The notes beneath the pieces were generated by a model that searched no databases, was not told the DNA's origin, and worked only from the letters and a program-made list of their open reading frames with translations. Made by a program: the position numbers and the translations under genes. This document shows, piece by piece, positions 38,303 through 47,400 of a stretch of DNA of 64,000 bases. Origin of the DNA: an uncultured Serinicoccus sp. (lineage in GTDB: Bacteria > Actinomycetota > Actinomycetes > Actinomycetales > Dermatophilaceae); assembly GCF_947500995.1 (NCBI RefSeq), contig NZ_CANMUA010000009.1, positions 159,506 through 223,505 on the forward strand, in the 5' to 3' direction. How positions within the stretch are numbered: position 1 is the first letter of the stretch; the number at the start of each line of letters is the position of its first letter.

Positions 38303-38308
38303 CACAGT
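38303..38308 (+). promoter_or_regulatory. -10 box CACAGT of the DUF2277-dgt operon
   Basis: CACAGT ends 7 nt before the ATG at 38316, with only a weak GAGG between. Confidence 0.35.
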
Positions 38309-38315
38309 GAGGACC

Positions 38316-38588
38316 ATGTGCCGCAACATCCGCCCGCTCCACAACTTCGAGCCCCCGGCCACCCGCTCGGAGGTCCAGGCCGCCGCGCTGCAGTACGTCC
38401 GCAAGGTGGGCGGCGCCAGCAAGCCGTCCCGGGCCAACGAGCAGGCCTACGCCACGGCCGTCGCCGAGATCACCCGGGTGACCGAGGAGCTGCTCGACGC
38501 GCTCGTGACCACCGCCCCGCCCAAGGACCGGGAGACCGAGGCCGCCAAGGCCCGGGCGCGCGCCGCCCAGCGCTACGCCACCACCTGA
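38316..38588 (+). CDS. DUF2277-like small protein
   Basis: 90 residues. The start MCRNIRPLHNFEPPAT is the signature of DUF2277 (first residues MCRNIxxLxNFxPPAT), and the C-terminus is Arg/Ala-rich and helical (KARARAAQRYAT). No function is known. Its ATG follows a -10-like box, and its stop overlaps the next ATG (TGATG), so it heads an operon leading into dgt. Confidence 0.85.
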   Translation: MCRNIRPLHNFEPPATRSEVQAAALQYVRKVGGASKPSRANEQAYATAVAEITRVTEELLDALVTTAPPKDRETEAAKARARAAQRYATT

Positions 38589-39085
38589 TGGCCACGCGGG
38601 CCGAGCGCGGGCGTCACCTGCTCAACTGGGTCAACCTGTCGACGCCCCTGGGCCTCACCGTCGCGGCCCTCGGCGGGGCCCGGATCCGGCGTGGCCCGTC
38701 CCGCTGCTACCTCGCCGACCACTACCGCTGGTCCTTCCCGGTCGCGGGTGCCTTCACCATCGGGGACGTCGTCGTCTCGCGGCACGACCTGGACCGGCTC
38801 ATGGCGCACCGTCCTGGTCTGCTGGACCACGAGCTCACCCACTCCCGGCAGTGGGCGGTGTGCCTGGGGCTGCCGTTCCTGCCGCTCTACCTCGCCTCGA
38901 TGGGGTGGTCGTGGCTGCGGACCGGGGACCGGGCGGCCCGCAGCGTCTTCGAGCGGCACGCCGGCCTGGAGCGCGGCGGCTACGTCGACGTCCCGGCCCG
39001 TCCGCTGGGCCCGGTGCTCGCCCAGGGTGCGCGCCGGGTGCGCGACCGCGCCCGCGGGAGTGACCGCATACCCTCGGCGGTGTGA
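38588..39085 (+). CDS. Small putative metal-binding protein with HExxH motif
   Basis: 165 residues. LLDHELTHSRQWAVCLGLPFLPLYL at about 78-102 (in two pieces) contains HELTH, the zinc-metallopeptidase HExxH pattern, followed by a hydrophobic stretch. Upstream, RRGPSRCYLADHYRW and VAGAFTIGDVVVS look like a compact beta region. The HExxH could be a peptidase site or just a structural metal site; no family name is certain. It is coupled on both sides by overlaps (TGATG with the DUF2277 gene, GTGA with dgt). Confidence 0.75.
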   Translation: MATRAERGRHLLNWVNLSTPLGLTVAALGGARIRRGPSRCYLADHYRWSFPVAGAFTIGDVVVSRHDLDRLMAHRPGLLDHELTHSRQWAVCLGLPFLPLYLASMGWSWLRTGDRAARSVFERHAGLERGGYVDVPARPLGPVLAQGARRVRDRARGSDRIPSAV

Positions 39086-40356
39086 GCGTCCAGCCGACCG
39101 GTGAGTATGCCGTCTCCGCCCGTGAGCGGTGGGTGGCCGAGGACCCGGCCCAGAAGCGCTCAGACCGTCAGGACTTCGCCCGCGACCGGGCCCGGGTGCT
39201 GCACTCCGCGGCCCTGCGGCGCCTGGCGGCCACCACCCAGGTGCTGGCACCGACGACCGACGACTTCGTGCGCAACCGGCTCACCCACTCCCTGGAGGTC
39301 GCGCAGATCGGCCGCGAGTTCGGCGCCGCTCTCGGGTGCGACGCGGACGTCGTCGACACCGCGTGCCTCGCCCACGACATCGGGCACCCGCCCTTCGGGC
39401 ACAACGGCGAGGCCGTGCTGGACGCCCTGGCCGGGCCCGCAGGTGGCTTCGAGGGCAACGCCCAGACCCTGCGCGTGCTCACCCGGCTGGAGGCCAAGCG
39501 CAGCCACGACGACGGCCGGCCGGCGGGGCTGAACCTCACCCGGGCCAGCCTGGACGCCGCGACGAAGTACCCGTGGCCGCGCGGCGGGGGACCCGCGGGG
39601 GTGGGGCCGGGCAAGTTCGGGGTCTACGGCGACGACCGGGACGTCTTCGCCTGGGTCCGCGACGGCGCCCCGCTCGACGAACCCCGCAGGCGCTGCCTCG
39701 AGGCGCAGGTGATGGACTGGTCGGACGACGTCGCCTACTGCGTCCACGACGTCGAGGACGCCATCGCCTCCGGACGGGTGGACCCACGGGCCCTGCGGGA
39801 GGAGGACGTCCAGGCCACCGTCGCCGCGCTGGCGCAGGACTGGTACGCCGCGGACCTCGCCGTCGACGACCTGCGCGCCGCGCTGGGCGACATCCTCGCC
39901 ACCGGCTGGGTGCCCACCGTGCACACGGGCACGCGGGCCGACCTCGCGGCGCTCAAGGACATGACCTCCCGGCTCATCGGCCACTTCGTCCACACCGTCG
40001 AGCTCGCCACCCGCGACCGGCACGGTCCGGGACCGCTGACCCGCTACGCCGCCGACCTCGTGGTGCCGGACCGGGTGCGGGCGCAGGCGGCCGTGCTCAA
40101 GGCGGTCGCGGCGCACTTCGTCATGCTCAGCGAGGAGCGGCGCAGCACCATGGAGCGCGAGCAGCGCATCCTCATCCGGCTGGTGGAGCACTACTCCGGG
40201 GACATCGGACGGTTGGACCCGCTCCACGCGGAGGCCGCCCACGCGGCCGAGCGGGCCGGGGACGACGTGGCGCGCCTGCGGGCGGTGGTCGACCAGGTGG
40301 CCAGCCTGTCGGACGCCCGGGCCCTCGCCGTCCACGCCCGGCTGCAGGACGGGTGA
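39082..40356 (+). CDS. dgt: dNTP triphosphohydrolase (Dgt-like)
   Basis: 424 residues of the HD superfamily. RVLHSAALRRLAATTQV is followed by HSLEVAQIGREFG and the metal motif HDIGHPPFGHNGE at about 103-115, then WSDDVAYCVHDVED for the distal Asp. These enzymes cut dNTPs to nucleoside and tripolyphosphate, tuning dNTP pools near replication genes such as dnaG. The GTG start overlaps the preceding stop, and its own stop overlaps the phosphotransferase start, both by 4 bp. Confidence 0.93.
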   Translation: MSVQPTGEYAVSARERWVAEDPAQKRSDRQDFARDRARVLHSAALRRLAATTQVLAPTTDDFVRNRLTHSLEVAQIGREFGAALGCDADVVDTACLAHDIGHPPFGHNGEAVLDALAGPAGGFEGNAQTLRVLTRLEAKRSHDDGRPAGLNLTRASLDAATKYPWPRGGGPAGVGPGKFGVYGDDRDVFAWVRDGAPLDEPRRRCLEAQVMDWSDDVAYCVHDVEDAIASGRVDPRALREEDVQATVAALAQDWYAADLAVDDLRAALGDILATGWVPTVHTGTRADLAALKDMTSRLIGHFVHTVELATRDRHGPGPLTRYAADLVVPDRVRAQAAVLKAVAAHFVMLSEERRSTMEREQRILIRLVEHYSGDIGRLDPLHAEAAHAAERAGDDVARLRAVVDQVASLSDARALAVHARLQDG

Positions 40357-41450
40357 GCGTCGCGGGGGCCGCCCTGCCCGACGGGGTCGAGCTCGGGCGG
40401 GCGGACCCGTTGGGCGGGTCGGCGCGCTCCCAGGTGCACCGCTGCCAGGTGCTCGCCGGGCCGGACAGGTGGGGCTCCTCGGTGGTGGTCAAGCGGTTCC
40501 TGCCGCAGCCCGAGGGGCGGGGCGCGGCCATGGGGTGGCGTCGTGAGGTCGCCGGGCTGCGGCACCTGCGGGGTTCGCCCCGCCTCCTCGCCGTGGACGA
40601 GGGCACGCAGACCGTCGTCATGGAGGACCTCGGCGACCACCCGACCCTCGCCGACGCCCTGCTCGGGTCGGACGCGGAGGGTGCGTGGCGGCATACCGTG
40701 GCCTGGGCGGGGGCGCTCGGGGGCGCGCTCGCGGGTGGGGCGAGCCTGCAGGCGGCCCGTCGCGAGCTCGGCAGCGCCCTGGCTGCCGAGGACCGGCGCT
40801 GGCAGGTGGACTACCCGCGGCGCGGGCTCGACCGGCTCGCCGGGACGGCCGGCATCCGTGCGGGGCGGACGGCCGCGGCCCAGGCCCGGGACCTGGTGGA
40901 CGAGCTGCAGCACGACACGGCCAAGCACGTCGTGGGACCGGGCGACGCGTGCCCGGACAACGCCCTGCTCACCCCGGCCGGCGTCCGGCTGCTCGACCTG
41001 GAGGGCACCGGGGTGCGGCACCTGGCCTACGAGGCGGCCTACGCCGCGGAGCCGTTCAGCACCTGCTGGTGCGTGTTCACCCCGCCCACCGGCCTGACCG
41101 ACGCGACGCTGGCCGCCTTCACCGCAGCGGCGGCCGGGGCCGTCCCGGGTCTGGCGGAGGACGCCGACTGGCGCCGGCAGGTCCGCGGCGCGGTCGCGCT
41201 CTGGGTGCTCGCCGGCACCTTGTGGCTCCTCGACGGCGCGATGGCGGACCGGTCGATGGCCCCCGAGGGACGCACCGGGCCGGCCTTCCGGGCCCTGCTC
41301 GTCGCGCGCTGGGGCTGGGTCGTCCGCGAGTGCGCCGAGGACCTGCCCGACGTCGCAGCCGCCTGCGAGGAGGCCCTCGTCTGGGCCCGGCGGAGCTGGC
41401 GGAGCAGCGACCTGGGCCTGCCGCCCTATCCCGCCTTCGGGGGAGGCTGA
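40353..41450 (+). CDS. Aminoglycoside-phosphotransferase-like protein
   Basis: 365 residues. The kinase-like fold is suggested by an N-lobe lysine in SSVVVKRFLPQPEG near 38, the catalytic-loop-like VGPGDACPDNALL near 193 (a Brenner-type GDxxxxN) and LLDLEGTG near 210 for metal binding. The substrate is unknown; homoserine, choline and antibiotics are all phosphorylated by relatives. No resistance context is seen. It is the last gene of the DUF2277-to-dgt operon and converges on glgC. Confidence 0.75.
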   Translation: MSVAGAALPDGVELGRADPLGGSARSQVHRCQVLAGPDRWGSSVVVKRFLPQPEGRGAAMGWRREVAGLRHLRGSPRLLAVDEGTQTVVMEDLGDHPTLADALLGSDAEGAWRHTVAWAGALGGALAGGASLQAARRELGSALAAEDRRWQVDYPRRGLDRLAGTAGIRAGRTAAAQARDLVDELQHDTAKHVVGPGDACPDNALLTPAGVRLLDLEGTGVRHLAYEAAYAAEPFSTCWCVFTPPTGLTDATLAAFTAAAAGAVPGLAEDADWRRQVRGAVALWVLAGTLWLLDGAMADRSMAPEGRTGPAFRALLVARWGWVVRECAEDLPDVAAACEEALVWARRSWRSSDLGLPPYPAFGGG

Positions 41451-41463
41451 GCCCCGGTGCGGC

Positions 41464-42708
41464 TCAGGTCGTGCTGCCGGGCTCGAGCCGGGCGCCGGCC
41501 ACCACGCTCGTGCCCCGACGGACCTGGCTGTCCTGCCCCACCAGGGTGACCACCTCGTCGGTGAGCCGGGTGCCCGGGGGAGGCGCGCCCACGGTCGCGT
41601 CGCGGCCGACGCGCACCCCCCGGTCGAGGACGCTCGTGCGCACCCGGCTCCCGGCCTCGACGAGCACGTCGTCGAGCAGCACGCTGTCCTCCACCACGGC
41701 TCCGGCCTGGACCTCGACGCCCCGTCCCAGCACCGAGCGGACGACCCGCCCGCGGACGCGGGAGCCGGGGCCGACCATGGCGTCCACGAGCTCGCCCCCC
41801 TCACCGACCCAGCCGGGAGGGCCGGGCAGGATCTGGCCGAGGACGGGGCGGCCCGGGTGGTCGAAGACGTCGACCTTCCCGGTCAGCAGGTCGCGGTGCG
41901 CCTGCAGGTAGGCGCGCGGCCGGCCCACGTCCTTCCAGTAGCCGGTCATCGGCGTGGCGTGGACCCGCTCGCGCTCGACCAGGGCGGGCAGCAGGTGGTC
42001 GCCGAAGTCGCCGAGACCGGTGTCCTCGTCGTCGGCCGCGCCGGCCTGCAGCGAGGCGTGCAGGCGCTCGAGCTCGGCCAGCAGGGTCCGCGGGTGGTAG
42101 AGGAAGATCTCGGTGGCGACCGTGCCCGAGTCGGTGGAGGAGGGCTTGGCGCGGACGCCGGTGACCCGGCCGTCGGCGTCGTGCTCCACCACGACCTTCT
42201 CGGTGGCCTCCTGCACCCCGATCTCGGCGGTGACGACGGTGCACTCGGCCTCGCGGGCCAGGTGCTCGGCCACCACCGGTCGCAGGTCGACGTTGAAGAC
42301 GTGGTCGGCGGACATCACGAGGAGCACGTGCGGGTCGGCGGCCCGGATCGCCTCGCGCATCCGGAACAGACCGTCGGCGTTGCCGTGGCTGAAACCCTCC
42401 TCGTGGGCGGTGCCCGTGCCCTCCTCGGGGGTGAGCCGTCGGAAGCCGCCCCTGGTCCGGTCCAGGTCCCACGGCCGTCCGCCCGCGAGGTAGCCGTCCA
42501 GGGAGGAGGACTGGAACTGGACCGAGACCCACACCTCGCTCACCCCGGCCGCCGCCAGCGCCGACAGCGGGAAGTCGATGAGCGCGTGGCAGGCGGCGAA
42601 GGGGAGCGCGGGTTTGGCGCGCTCGCGGGTGAGGACGTCCATGCGACTGCCCTGGCCGCCGGCCTGCACCACGGCGAGGGTCCGCAGGTCGACGGGGATC
42701 GAGGTCAC
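41464..42708 (-). CDS. glgC: Glucose-1-phosphate adenylyltransferase-like nucleotidyltransferase
   Basis: 414 residues. The nucleotidyltransferase head has AVVQAGGQGSRMDVLTRERAKPALPFA at about 12-38 (two pieces) with the GlgC-type R-A-K-P, then VLLVMSADHVFNVDL with the metal Asp, TEKVVVEHDADGRVTG and GYWKDVGRP. A left-handed beta-helix tail (SRVRGRVVRSVLGRGVEV and similar) follows. The normal role is ADP-glucose synthesis for glycogen. The lysine-for-aspartate details that separate GlgC from other sugar nucleotidyltransferases cannot be judged fully. The GTG at 42708 has TACCGT at -7. Confidence 0.82.
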   Translation of the reverse strand: MTSIPVDLRTLAVVQAGGQGSRMDVLTRERAKPALPFAACHALIDFPLSALAAAGVSEVWVSVQFQSSSLDGYLAGGRPWDLDRTRGGFRRLTPEEGTGTAHEEGFSHGNADGLFRMREAIRAADPHVLLVMSADHVFNVDLRPVVAEHLAREAECTVVTAEIGVQEATEKVVVEHDADGRVTGVRAKPSSTDSGTVATEIFLYHPRTLLAELERLHASLQAGAADDEDTGLGDFGDHLLPALVERERVHATPMTGYWKDVGRPRAYLQAHRDLLTGKVDVFDHPGRPVLGQILPGPPGWVGEGGELVDAMVGPGSRVRGRVVRSVLGRGVEVQAGAVVEDSVLLDDVLVEAGSRVRTSVLDRGVRVGRDATVGAPPPGTRLTDEVVTLVGQDSQVRRGTSVVAGARLEPGSTT

Positions 42709-42715
42709 GTCGGCC

Positions 42716-42721
42716 ACGGTA
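42716..42721 (-). promoter_or_regulatory. -10 box TACCGT of glgC
   Basis: TACCGT on the minus strand ends 7 nt before the GTG at 42708 and decides that start over in-frame codons further upstream. Confidence 0.5.
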
Positions 42722-42761
42722 GTGCCGAACCCGACGGCGTGCCGGGTGGACCGGCGACGTG

Positions 42762-43721
42762 TCAGTCGGGCTCCTCCGGGGTCGCGGCGCCCTCCGCCTC
42801 GTCGCGCGCGGCCCACTCCAGCAGGGGCGAGAGGTCGAACACGGCCGCGTCGATGCCGGCGTGCAGGTCGCCGAGCTCGGCATACCGCTCGGGCATGGTG
42901 CGCACGGTGAAGTCTCCCGGCTCGCAGTCGGCGACCTCCTCCCAGCGCAGCGGCGCGGAGACCCGGGCGTCGGGCGTCGCCCGGACCGAGTAGGCCGCGG
43001 CGATGGTGTGGTCACGGGCGTTCTGGTTGAAGTCCACGAAGACCCGGCGGGGGTCGCGGTCCTTGCGCCACCACACCGTCGTGGCCTCCTCGGTCCGCCG
43101 CTCGACCTCGCGGGCGAAGGCGAGGGCCGCCCGGCGGACGTCGCCGAAGCCGTGCTCGGGCGGGATCCGGACGTAGACGTGGATGCCCTTGGAGCCGGTC
43201 GTCTTCGGCCACCCCACCGCGCCCAGCTCGGCCAGGACCTCCTGGACCACACCGGCGACCCGGCGCACGGTGGCGAAGTCGCACTCGTCACCGGGGTCGA
43301 GGTCGATGCGCCACTCGTCCGGCTGCTCGACGTGTCCTCGCCGGCTGTTCCACGGGTGGAACTCCACGCAGCTCATCTGGACCGACCAGATGACCTGCGC
43401 CAGCTCGGTGACGCACAGCTCGTCGGCCGTGCGGTTCCACCGGGGGAAGGTGACGTGCACCGTCTCCATCCAGTCCGGGGCCCCGCGCGGCAGCCGCTTC
43501 TGGTGCACCCGCTCGCCGGTGATGCCCTCGGGGAACCGGTGCATCATGCACGGGCGCTCGCGCAGCGCGGTGACGATGCCCTCGCCGACGGACAGGTAGT
43601 AACGCGCCAGGTCGAGCTTGGTCAGCCCCAGCTCGGGGAAGTAGACGCGGTCCGGGTTCGAGATGCGGACCGTGCGCCCACCCACCTCGAGCTCGGTGGA
43701 CGGGCTGCTCGCCGAGGACAT
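42762..43721 (-). CDS. ligD: Stand-alone LigD-type DNA polymerase/primase domain
   Basis: 319 residues corresponding to the polymerase domain of LigD, without ligase or nuclease domains. ISNPDRVYFPELGLTKLDLARYY (two adjoining parts) starts the fold. EWRIDLDPGD holds the catalytic Asp pair near 137-139, TGSKGIHVYVRI is the nucleotide-binding block near 170, and VFVDFNQNARDHTIAAAYSVR the third. It belongs to the archaeo-eukaryotic primase superfamily and would act in end joining. No ku or ligase is in the window. The ATG lies six bases after TAGCCT. Confidence 0.93.
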   Translation of the reverse strand: MSSASSPSTELEVGGRTVRISNPDRVYFPELGLTKLDLARYYLSVGEGIVTALRERPCMMHRFPEGITGERVHQKRLPRGAPDWMETVHVTFPRWNRTADELCVTELAQVIWSVQMSCVEFHPWNSRRGHVEQPDEWRIDLDPGDECDFATVRRVAGVVQEVLAELGAVGWPKTTGSKGIHVYVRIPPEHGFGDVRRAALAFAREVERRTEEATTVWWRKDRDPRRVFVDFNQNARDHTIAAAYSVRATPDARVSAPLRWEEVADCEPGDFTVRTMPERYAELGDLHAGIDAAVFDLSPLLEWAARDEAEGAATPEEPD

Positions 43722-43725
43722 GGGC

Positions 43726-45288
43726 TCAGGCTACGGGCTCGGGGTATGCGGTGCCCGTCGCCGCGGCCTCCTGGTCGCGCTCGGTGGCGGGCTCGGTCGG
43801 CCGCTCGTCGGTGCCGTCCGCGTCCGCGTCCGCGTCCTTGGGGGCCGGCCGGACGAAGAAGCTGAGCACGAAGACGCCCACGGCGATCCCGGTGGCGACG
43901 AGCAGGGCGGTCCCGATGCCGCCCTCCAGGGCCTCCCGCTCACCCAGGCCCGAGGCCCCGAGCTGGAACGCGCGGGTCTCCATGACGGTGACGACCAGAG
44001 CCGTCCCTGCGGCTGCCGCCACCTGCTGGCCGGTGCCGACCATGGCGCTGCCGTGGGAGTAGAGCCGTCCGGGCAACGAGCTGAGGCCGGTGGTGAAGCA
44101 CGGCGTGAAGAGGCAGGCCAGCGACAGGCTCACGACCACGTGCAGGCCGACGAGGCCCCACCAGGGCACCTGGTCCGCGAGCAGGGCCATGCCGGTCATG
44201 CCGGCGACCAGCCCGGCCCCGCCCGGGATGACCAGCGGCCGGGGTCCCACCCGGTCGTAGATGCGCCCGACGGTCGGGCCGAGCAGCCCCATAGCGAGCC
44301 CGCCGGGCATGAGCATGAGCCCGGAGGCGAGGGTGCCGAAGCCGCGGACCTGCTGGAGCAGGATCGGCAGCAGCAGCATCGCGCCGATGAGCGACATGAA
44401 GCCCAGGCAGAGCAGGGCGAGGGGCACGACATACCTCGTGATGCGCAGGGCCCGCAGGTCGAGGAAGACCAGGGACTCGTCCCGGCGGGCGAGCCACAGC
44501 TGGCGCCACGCGAACACCGCGAGGGCGCCCACCCCGACCCCGAGCGACCAGGCGGGGCCGACCGGGCCGGCGGCGCCCTCACCGAGCGCCGACAGGCCGT
44601 AGACGAGGCCGCCGAAGCCCAGGGCGGTGAGCAGGGCGCTGGGCACGTCGAGCCGGGCGGGGCGGCCGGGCTCGTCACCGCGCAGCAGCCTGCCCCCGGC
44701 CACCGTCATGACGACGGCGATGGGCAGGACCAGGCCGAACAGCCAGCGCCAGGAGGCGAGCTCCAGGATCAGCCCGGAGACGGGTGGTCCCATCGCGGGG
44801 GCGACCGAGATCGCGAGGGTGAGGTTGCCCATGACGCCGCCCCGACGCTCCGGCGGCACCAGGGTCATGATCGTCGTCATGAGCAGCGGCATCATCACCG
44901 CCGTGCCGCTGGCCTGGACGACCCGGGCCAGCAGCAGCACCTCGAAGGTGGGTGCGGCCGCCGCCAGGGCGGTGCCGGCGATGAAGACCCCCATGGCGAG
45001 CAGGTAGGCCGTGCGCAGGCTCAGCCGTTGCAGCAGCCACCCGGTCATCGGGATGACCACGGCCATGGTCAGCATGAAGCCGGTGGTGAGCCACTGGCCG
45101 GTCCCCGCGTCCACCCCGAAGGCGTCCATGAGCGGCGGCAGCGCGTTGAGCATGAGCGTCTCGTTGAGGATGACGACGAACGCCGACGCCGTGAGCACCC
45201 GGAGCACCAGCCGCACGCGCGCCTCCGGGGGTGCGGCGGTGGTGGTGCGCTCGGGCGCTGTCGACACAGGGGTCTCCTCGCGGGTCAT
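43726..45288 (-). CDS. MFS transporter, DHA2 (EmrB/QacA) type
   Basis: 520 residues with about 14 hydrophobic segments. Motif C-like LAISVAPAMGPPVSGLIL and the N-terminal VVILNETLMLNALPPL (motif D1-like) fit 14-helix drug:H+ antiporters. The cargo is unknown. The C-terminal 45 residues are Asp/Ala/Glu/Pro-rich (KDADADADGTDERP). I selected the ATG at 45288 (MTREET) over a start 20 codons earlier, since the extra residues look like untranslated leader. Its stop lies 5 bp from the ligD start, so the two are in one unit. Confidence 0.85.
   Translation of the reverse strand: MTREETPVSTAPERTTTAAPPEARVRLVLRVLTASAFVVILNETLMLNALPPLMDAFGVDAGTGQWLTTGFMLTMAVVIPMTGWLLQRLSLRTAYLLAMGVFIAGTALAAAAPTFEVLLLARVVQASGTAVMMPLLMTTIMTLVPPERRGGVMGNLTLAISVAPAMGPPVSGLILELASWRWLFGLVLPIAVVMTVAGGRLLRGDEPGRPARLDVPSALLTALGFGGLVYGLSALGEGAAGPVGPAWSLGVGVGALAVFAWRQLWLARRDESLVFLDLRALRITRYVVPLALLCLGFMSLIGAMLLLPILLQQVRGFGTLASGLMLMPGGLAMGLLGPTVGRIYDRVGPRPLVIPGGAGLVAGMTGMALLADQVPWWGLVGLHVVVSLSLACLFTPCFTTGLSSLPGRLYSHGSAMVGTGQQVAAAAGTALVVTVMETRAFQLGASGLGEREALEGGIGTALLVATGIAVGVFVLSFFVRPAPKDADADADGTDERPTEPATERDQEAAATGTAYPEPVA
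43728..43733 (-). promoter_or_regulatory. -10 box TAGCCT of ligD
   Basis: TAGCCT on the minus strand ends 6 nt before the ligD ATG. It overlaps the stop codon of the upstream MFS gene, so ligD may have its own leaderless promoter. Confidence 0.4.
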
Positions 45289-45421
45289 GGTGATGCCTAT
45301 GGGGTGGGACGGCCGTGGCCGGGACAACTCATCGGCGGGCGGTCGCATTCCATCCTAGGCGCGGGCCCACGGCCCCGTCCCCAGGTTTCCGACCGGCCCG
45401 GGAGGCGTCGGTCGCGACACC

Positions 45422-45427
45422 TAGACT
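45422..45427 (+). promoter_or_regulatory. -10 box TAGACT of dnaG
   Basis: TAGACT lies 33 nt before the dnaG GTG, leaving a 5' leader with a good Shine-Dalgarno. Unlike most promoters here, this one is not leaderless. Confidence 0.5.
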
Positions 45428-45460
45428 CGGGAGGGACGGCGTGGAGCGGAGGAGGTGGCT

Positions 45461-47395
45461 GTGCCGAGGATCAAGGACGAGGACGTCAAGGCGGTCAAGG
45501 AGCGGGCCTCCATCGAGGAGGTCGTGCGCGAGCACGTGACGCTGCGCACCGCCGGGATCGGCGCGATGAAGGGGCTGTGCCCCTTCCACGACGAGAAGAC
45601 CCCCTCCTTCCAGATCCGCACGGCGGTCGGCAGCTACCACTGCTTCGGGTGCGGGGTCGGCGGGGACGTCATCTCCTTCCTCATGGAGATCGACCACCTC
45701 ACCTTCTCCGAGGCGGTGGAGCGCCTGGCCGACAAGCTGGGGATCACCCTGCGCTACGAGGAGACGGGTCCTGGCGGTCGCGGCCGGGGGGAGCAGGCGC
45801 CGGTCGGGCAGCGGACCCGGCTCATGGAGGCGCACCGGGTGGCCGAGGAGTTCTACCACGAGGCGCTGCTGCGCTCGGGCGAAGGCCGCAAGGGCCGAGA
45901 CTTCCTGCGCGACAAGGGGTTCACCGGCGGGCACGCCGCGCAGTTCATGGTGGGGTATGCCCCGCGCGAGGGCACCGCGCTCGTCTCGCACCTCCGGCTC
46001 AAGGGGTTCACTGAGGAGGAGCTGGTGCTCGGGGGCCTGGCGAACCGGCGCGGCCGTGGGCTCTCGGACCGCTTCCAGGGGCGGGTCCTCTGGCCGATCC
46101 GGGCCATCACCGGTGACACCGTGGGGTTCGGCGCGCGGCGGCTCTACGACGACGACTGGAGCCCGGCGAAGTACCTCAACACCTCCGAGACGCCGATCTA
46201 CAAGAAGACCGGCGTGCTCTACGGCCTCGACCTGGCCAAGAAGGCCATCGCGACCGAGCGGACGGCGGTGGTCGTCGAGGGCTACACCGATGTCATGGCG
46301 GCGCACCTGGCTGGGGTCGGCACGGCGGTGGCGACCTGCGGTACCGCCTTCGGCAGCGACCACATCTCGATCCTGCGCCGGATCCTGCGGGACGAGGCCG
46401 GACGCGCCCCGGCCAAGGTCATCTTCACCTTCGACGGGGACGCCGCCGGGCAGAAGGCGGCGATGAAGGCCTTCGAGCAGGACCAGCGCTGGGCGGCGCA
46501 GTCCTACGTCGCGGTGGCCGCCGACGGGCAGGACCCGAACGACCTGTGGATCGCCACGAAGGACGCCGAGGGGGAGGACCAGGGGCGGGCCGTCCGGGAG
46601 CTCGTGGCGTCGGCGACCCCGCTCTTCGAGTTCGCGGTCCGCACGACCCTGGCGCCCTACGACCTGTCCGAGGCGGCGCAGCGGGTGCAGGCCGTGCGGG
46701 CCGTGGCACCGATCCTCGCGCAGATCAAGGACCGCACCCTGCGCCCCGAGGTCGTCCGGGACGTGTCCGGGTGGATGGGCATCGACCCGGACCTGCTGAC
46801 GACCGAGGTCGCCCGGGCCGCCAACCGACCGGCCCCCACGGCGCCTGCAGCCCGCCAGCAGACGTCCCCGGCGGAGGAGGGCCCTCCCGCACCGACGCTG
46901 CCGCAGCCGGACCTGCGCGACCCGGTGCAGGTCGCGGAGCGGCAGCTCGTGCAGGTGGCGCTCCAATACCCCCTGGCCGTCGTGCCCGAGGACATGGACG
47001 AGCTCGAGCCGGAGGCGCTGCGGGCGCCGATGCACCGGGCGGTCTGGCACGCCATGCGCCAGGCCGGGGGCATCGAGGGAGCCGCGCAGCGCAGCGTGCG
47101 GGGCTGGGTCGAGGCGGTGCTCGCCGGGACCCCGCCACCGGTCCACCCGCTCGTGCACGAGCTGTCGGTGGCGACGCTGCCGGACCGCCTCGACCCGGAC
47201 TCCGCTATGCCGCGCGAGGCCTTCGTCGACTGGCTGGTCCTGCGGGTGCGCCTGGCCGGCGTCGAGCAGGAGGTGGCCGACCTGCTGGGTCAGCAGTCCC
47301 GGGCGCCGGAGGGCAGCCCGGACAAGCGACGGCTGGACGAGCGGCTCATGGAGCTGCACCGCGAACGGGCCCGGCTGCGGTCCAGGATGGAGTGA
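45461..47395 (+). CDS. dnaG: DNA primase
   Basis: 644 residues from the GTG at 45461; GGAGGAGG overlaps the alternative GTG six bases earlier, so the later one is better spaced. The CHC2 zinc finger is CPFHDEKTPSF...YHCFGCGVGGD at about 38-66. The TOPRIM core has VVVEGYTDVMAAH (near 268) and TFDGDAAG (near 325) with the catalytic Glu and Asp residues. A Pro/Ala/Gln linker leads to a C-terminal helicase-binding domain. It makes replication primers for DnaB-driven forks. Confidence 0.95.
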   Translation: MPRIKDEDVKAVKERASIEEVVREHVTLRTAGIGAMKGLCPFHDEKTPSFQIRTAVGSYHCFGCGVGGDVISFLMEIDHLTFSEAVERLADKLGITLRYEETGPGGRGRGEQAPVGQRTRLMEAHRVAEEFYHEALLRSGEGRKGRDFLRDKGFTGGHAAQFMVGYAPREGTALVSHLRLKGFTEEELVLGGLANRRGRGLSDRFQGRVLWPIRAITGDTVGFGARRLYDDDWSPAKYLNTSETPIYKKTGVLYGLDLAKKAIATERTAVVVEGYTDVMAAHLAGVGTAVATCGTAFGSDHISILRRILRDEAGRAPAKVIFTFDGDAAGQKAAMKAFEQDQRWAAQSYVAVAADGQDPNDLWIATKDAEGEDQGRAVRELVASATPLFEFAVRTTLAPYDLSEAAQRVQAVRAVAPILAQIKDRTLRPEVVRDVSGWMGIDPDLLTTEVARAANRPAPTAPAARQQTSPAEEGPPAPTLPQPDLRDPVQVAERQLVQVALQYPLAVVPEDMDELEPEALRAPMHRAVWHAMRQAGGIEGAAQRSVRGWVEAVLAGTPPPVHPLVHELSVATLPDRLDPDSAMPREAFVDWLVLRVRLAGVEQEVADLLGQQSRAPEGSPDKRRLDERLMELHRERARLRSRME

Positions 47396-47400
47396 GACGG

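Noticed and set aside
40353..41450. Antibiotic-resistance phosphotransferase
   Set aside because: Only the general kinase fold is visible, and its coupling to dgt indicates a housekeeping or unknown role; there is no evidence for a drug substrate.
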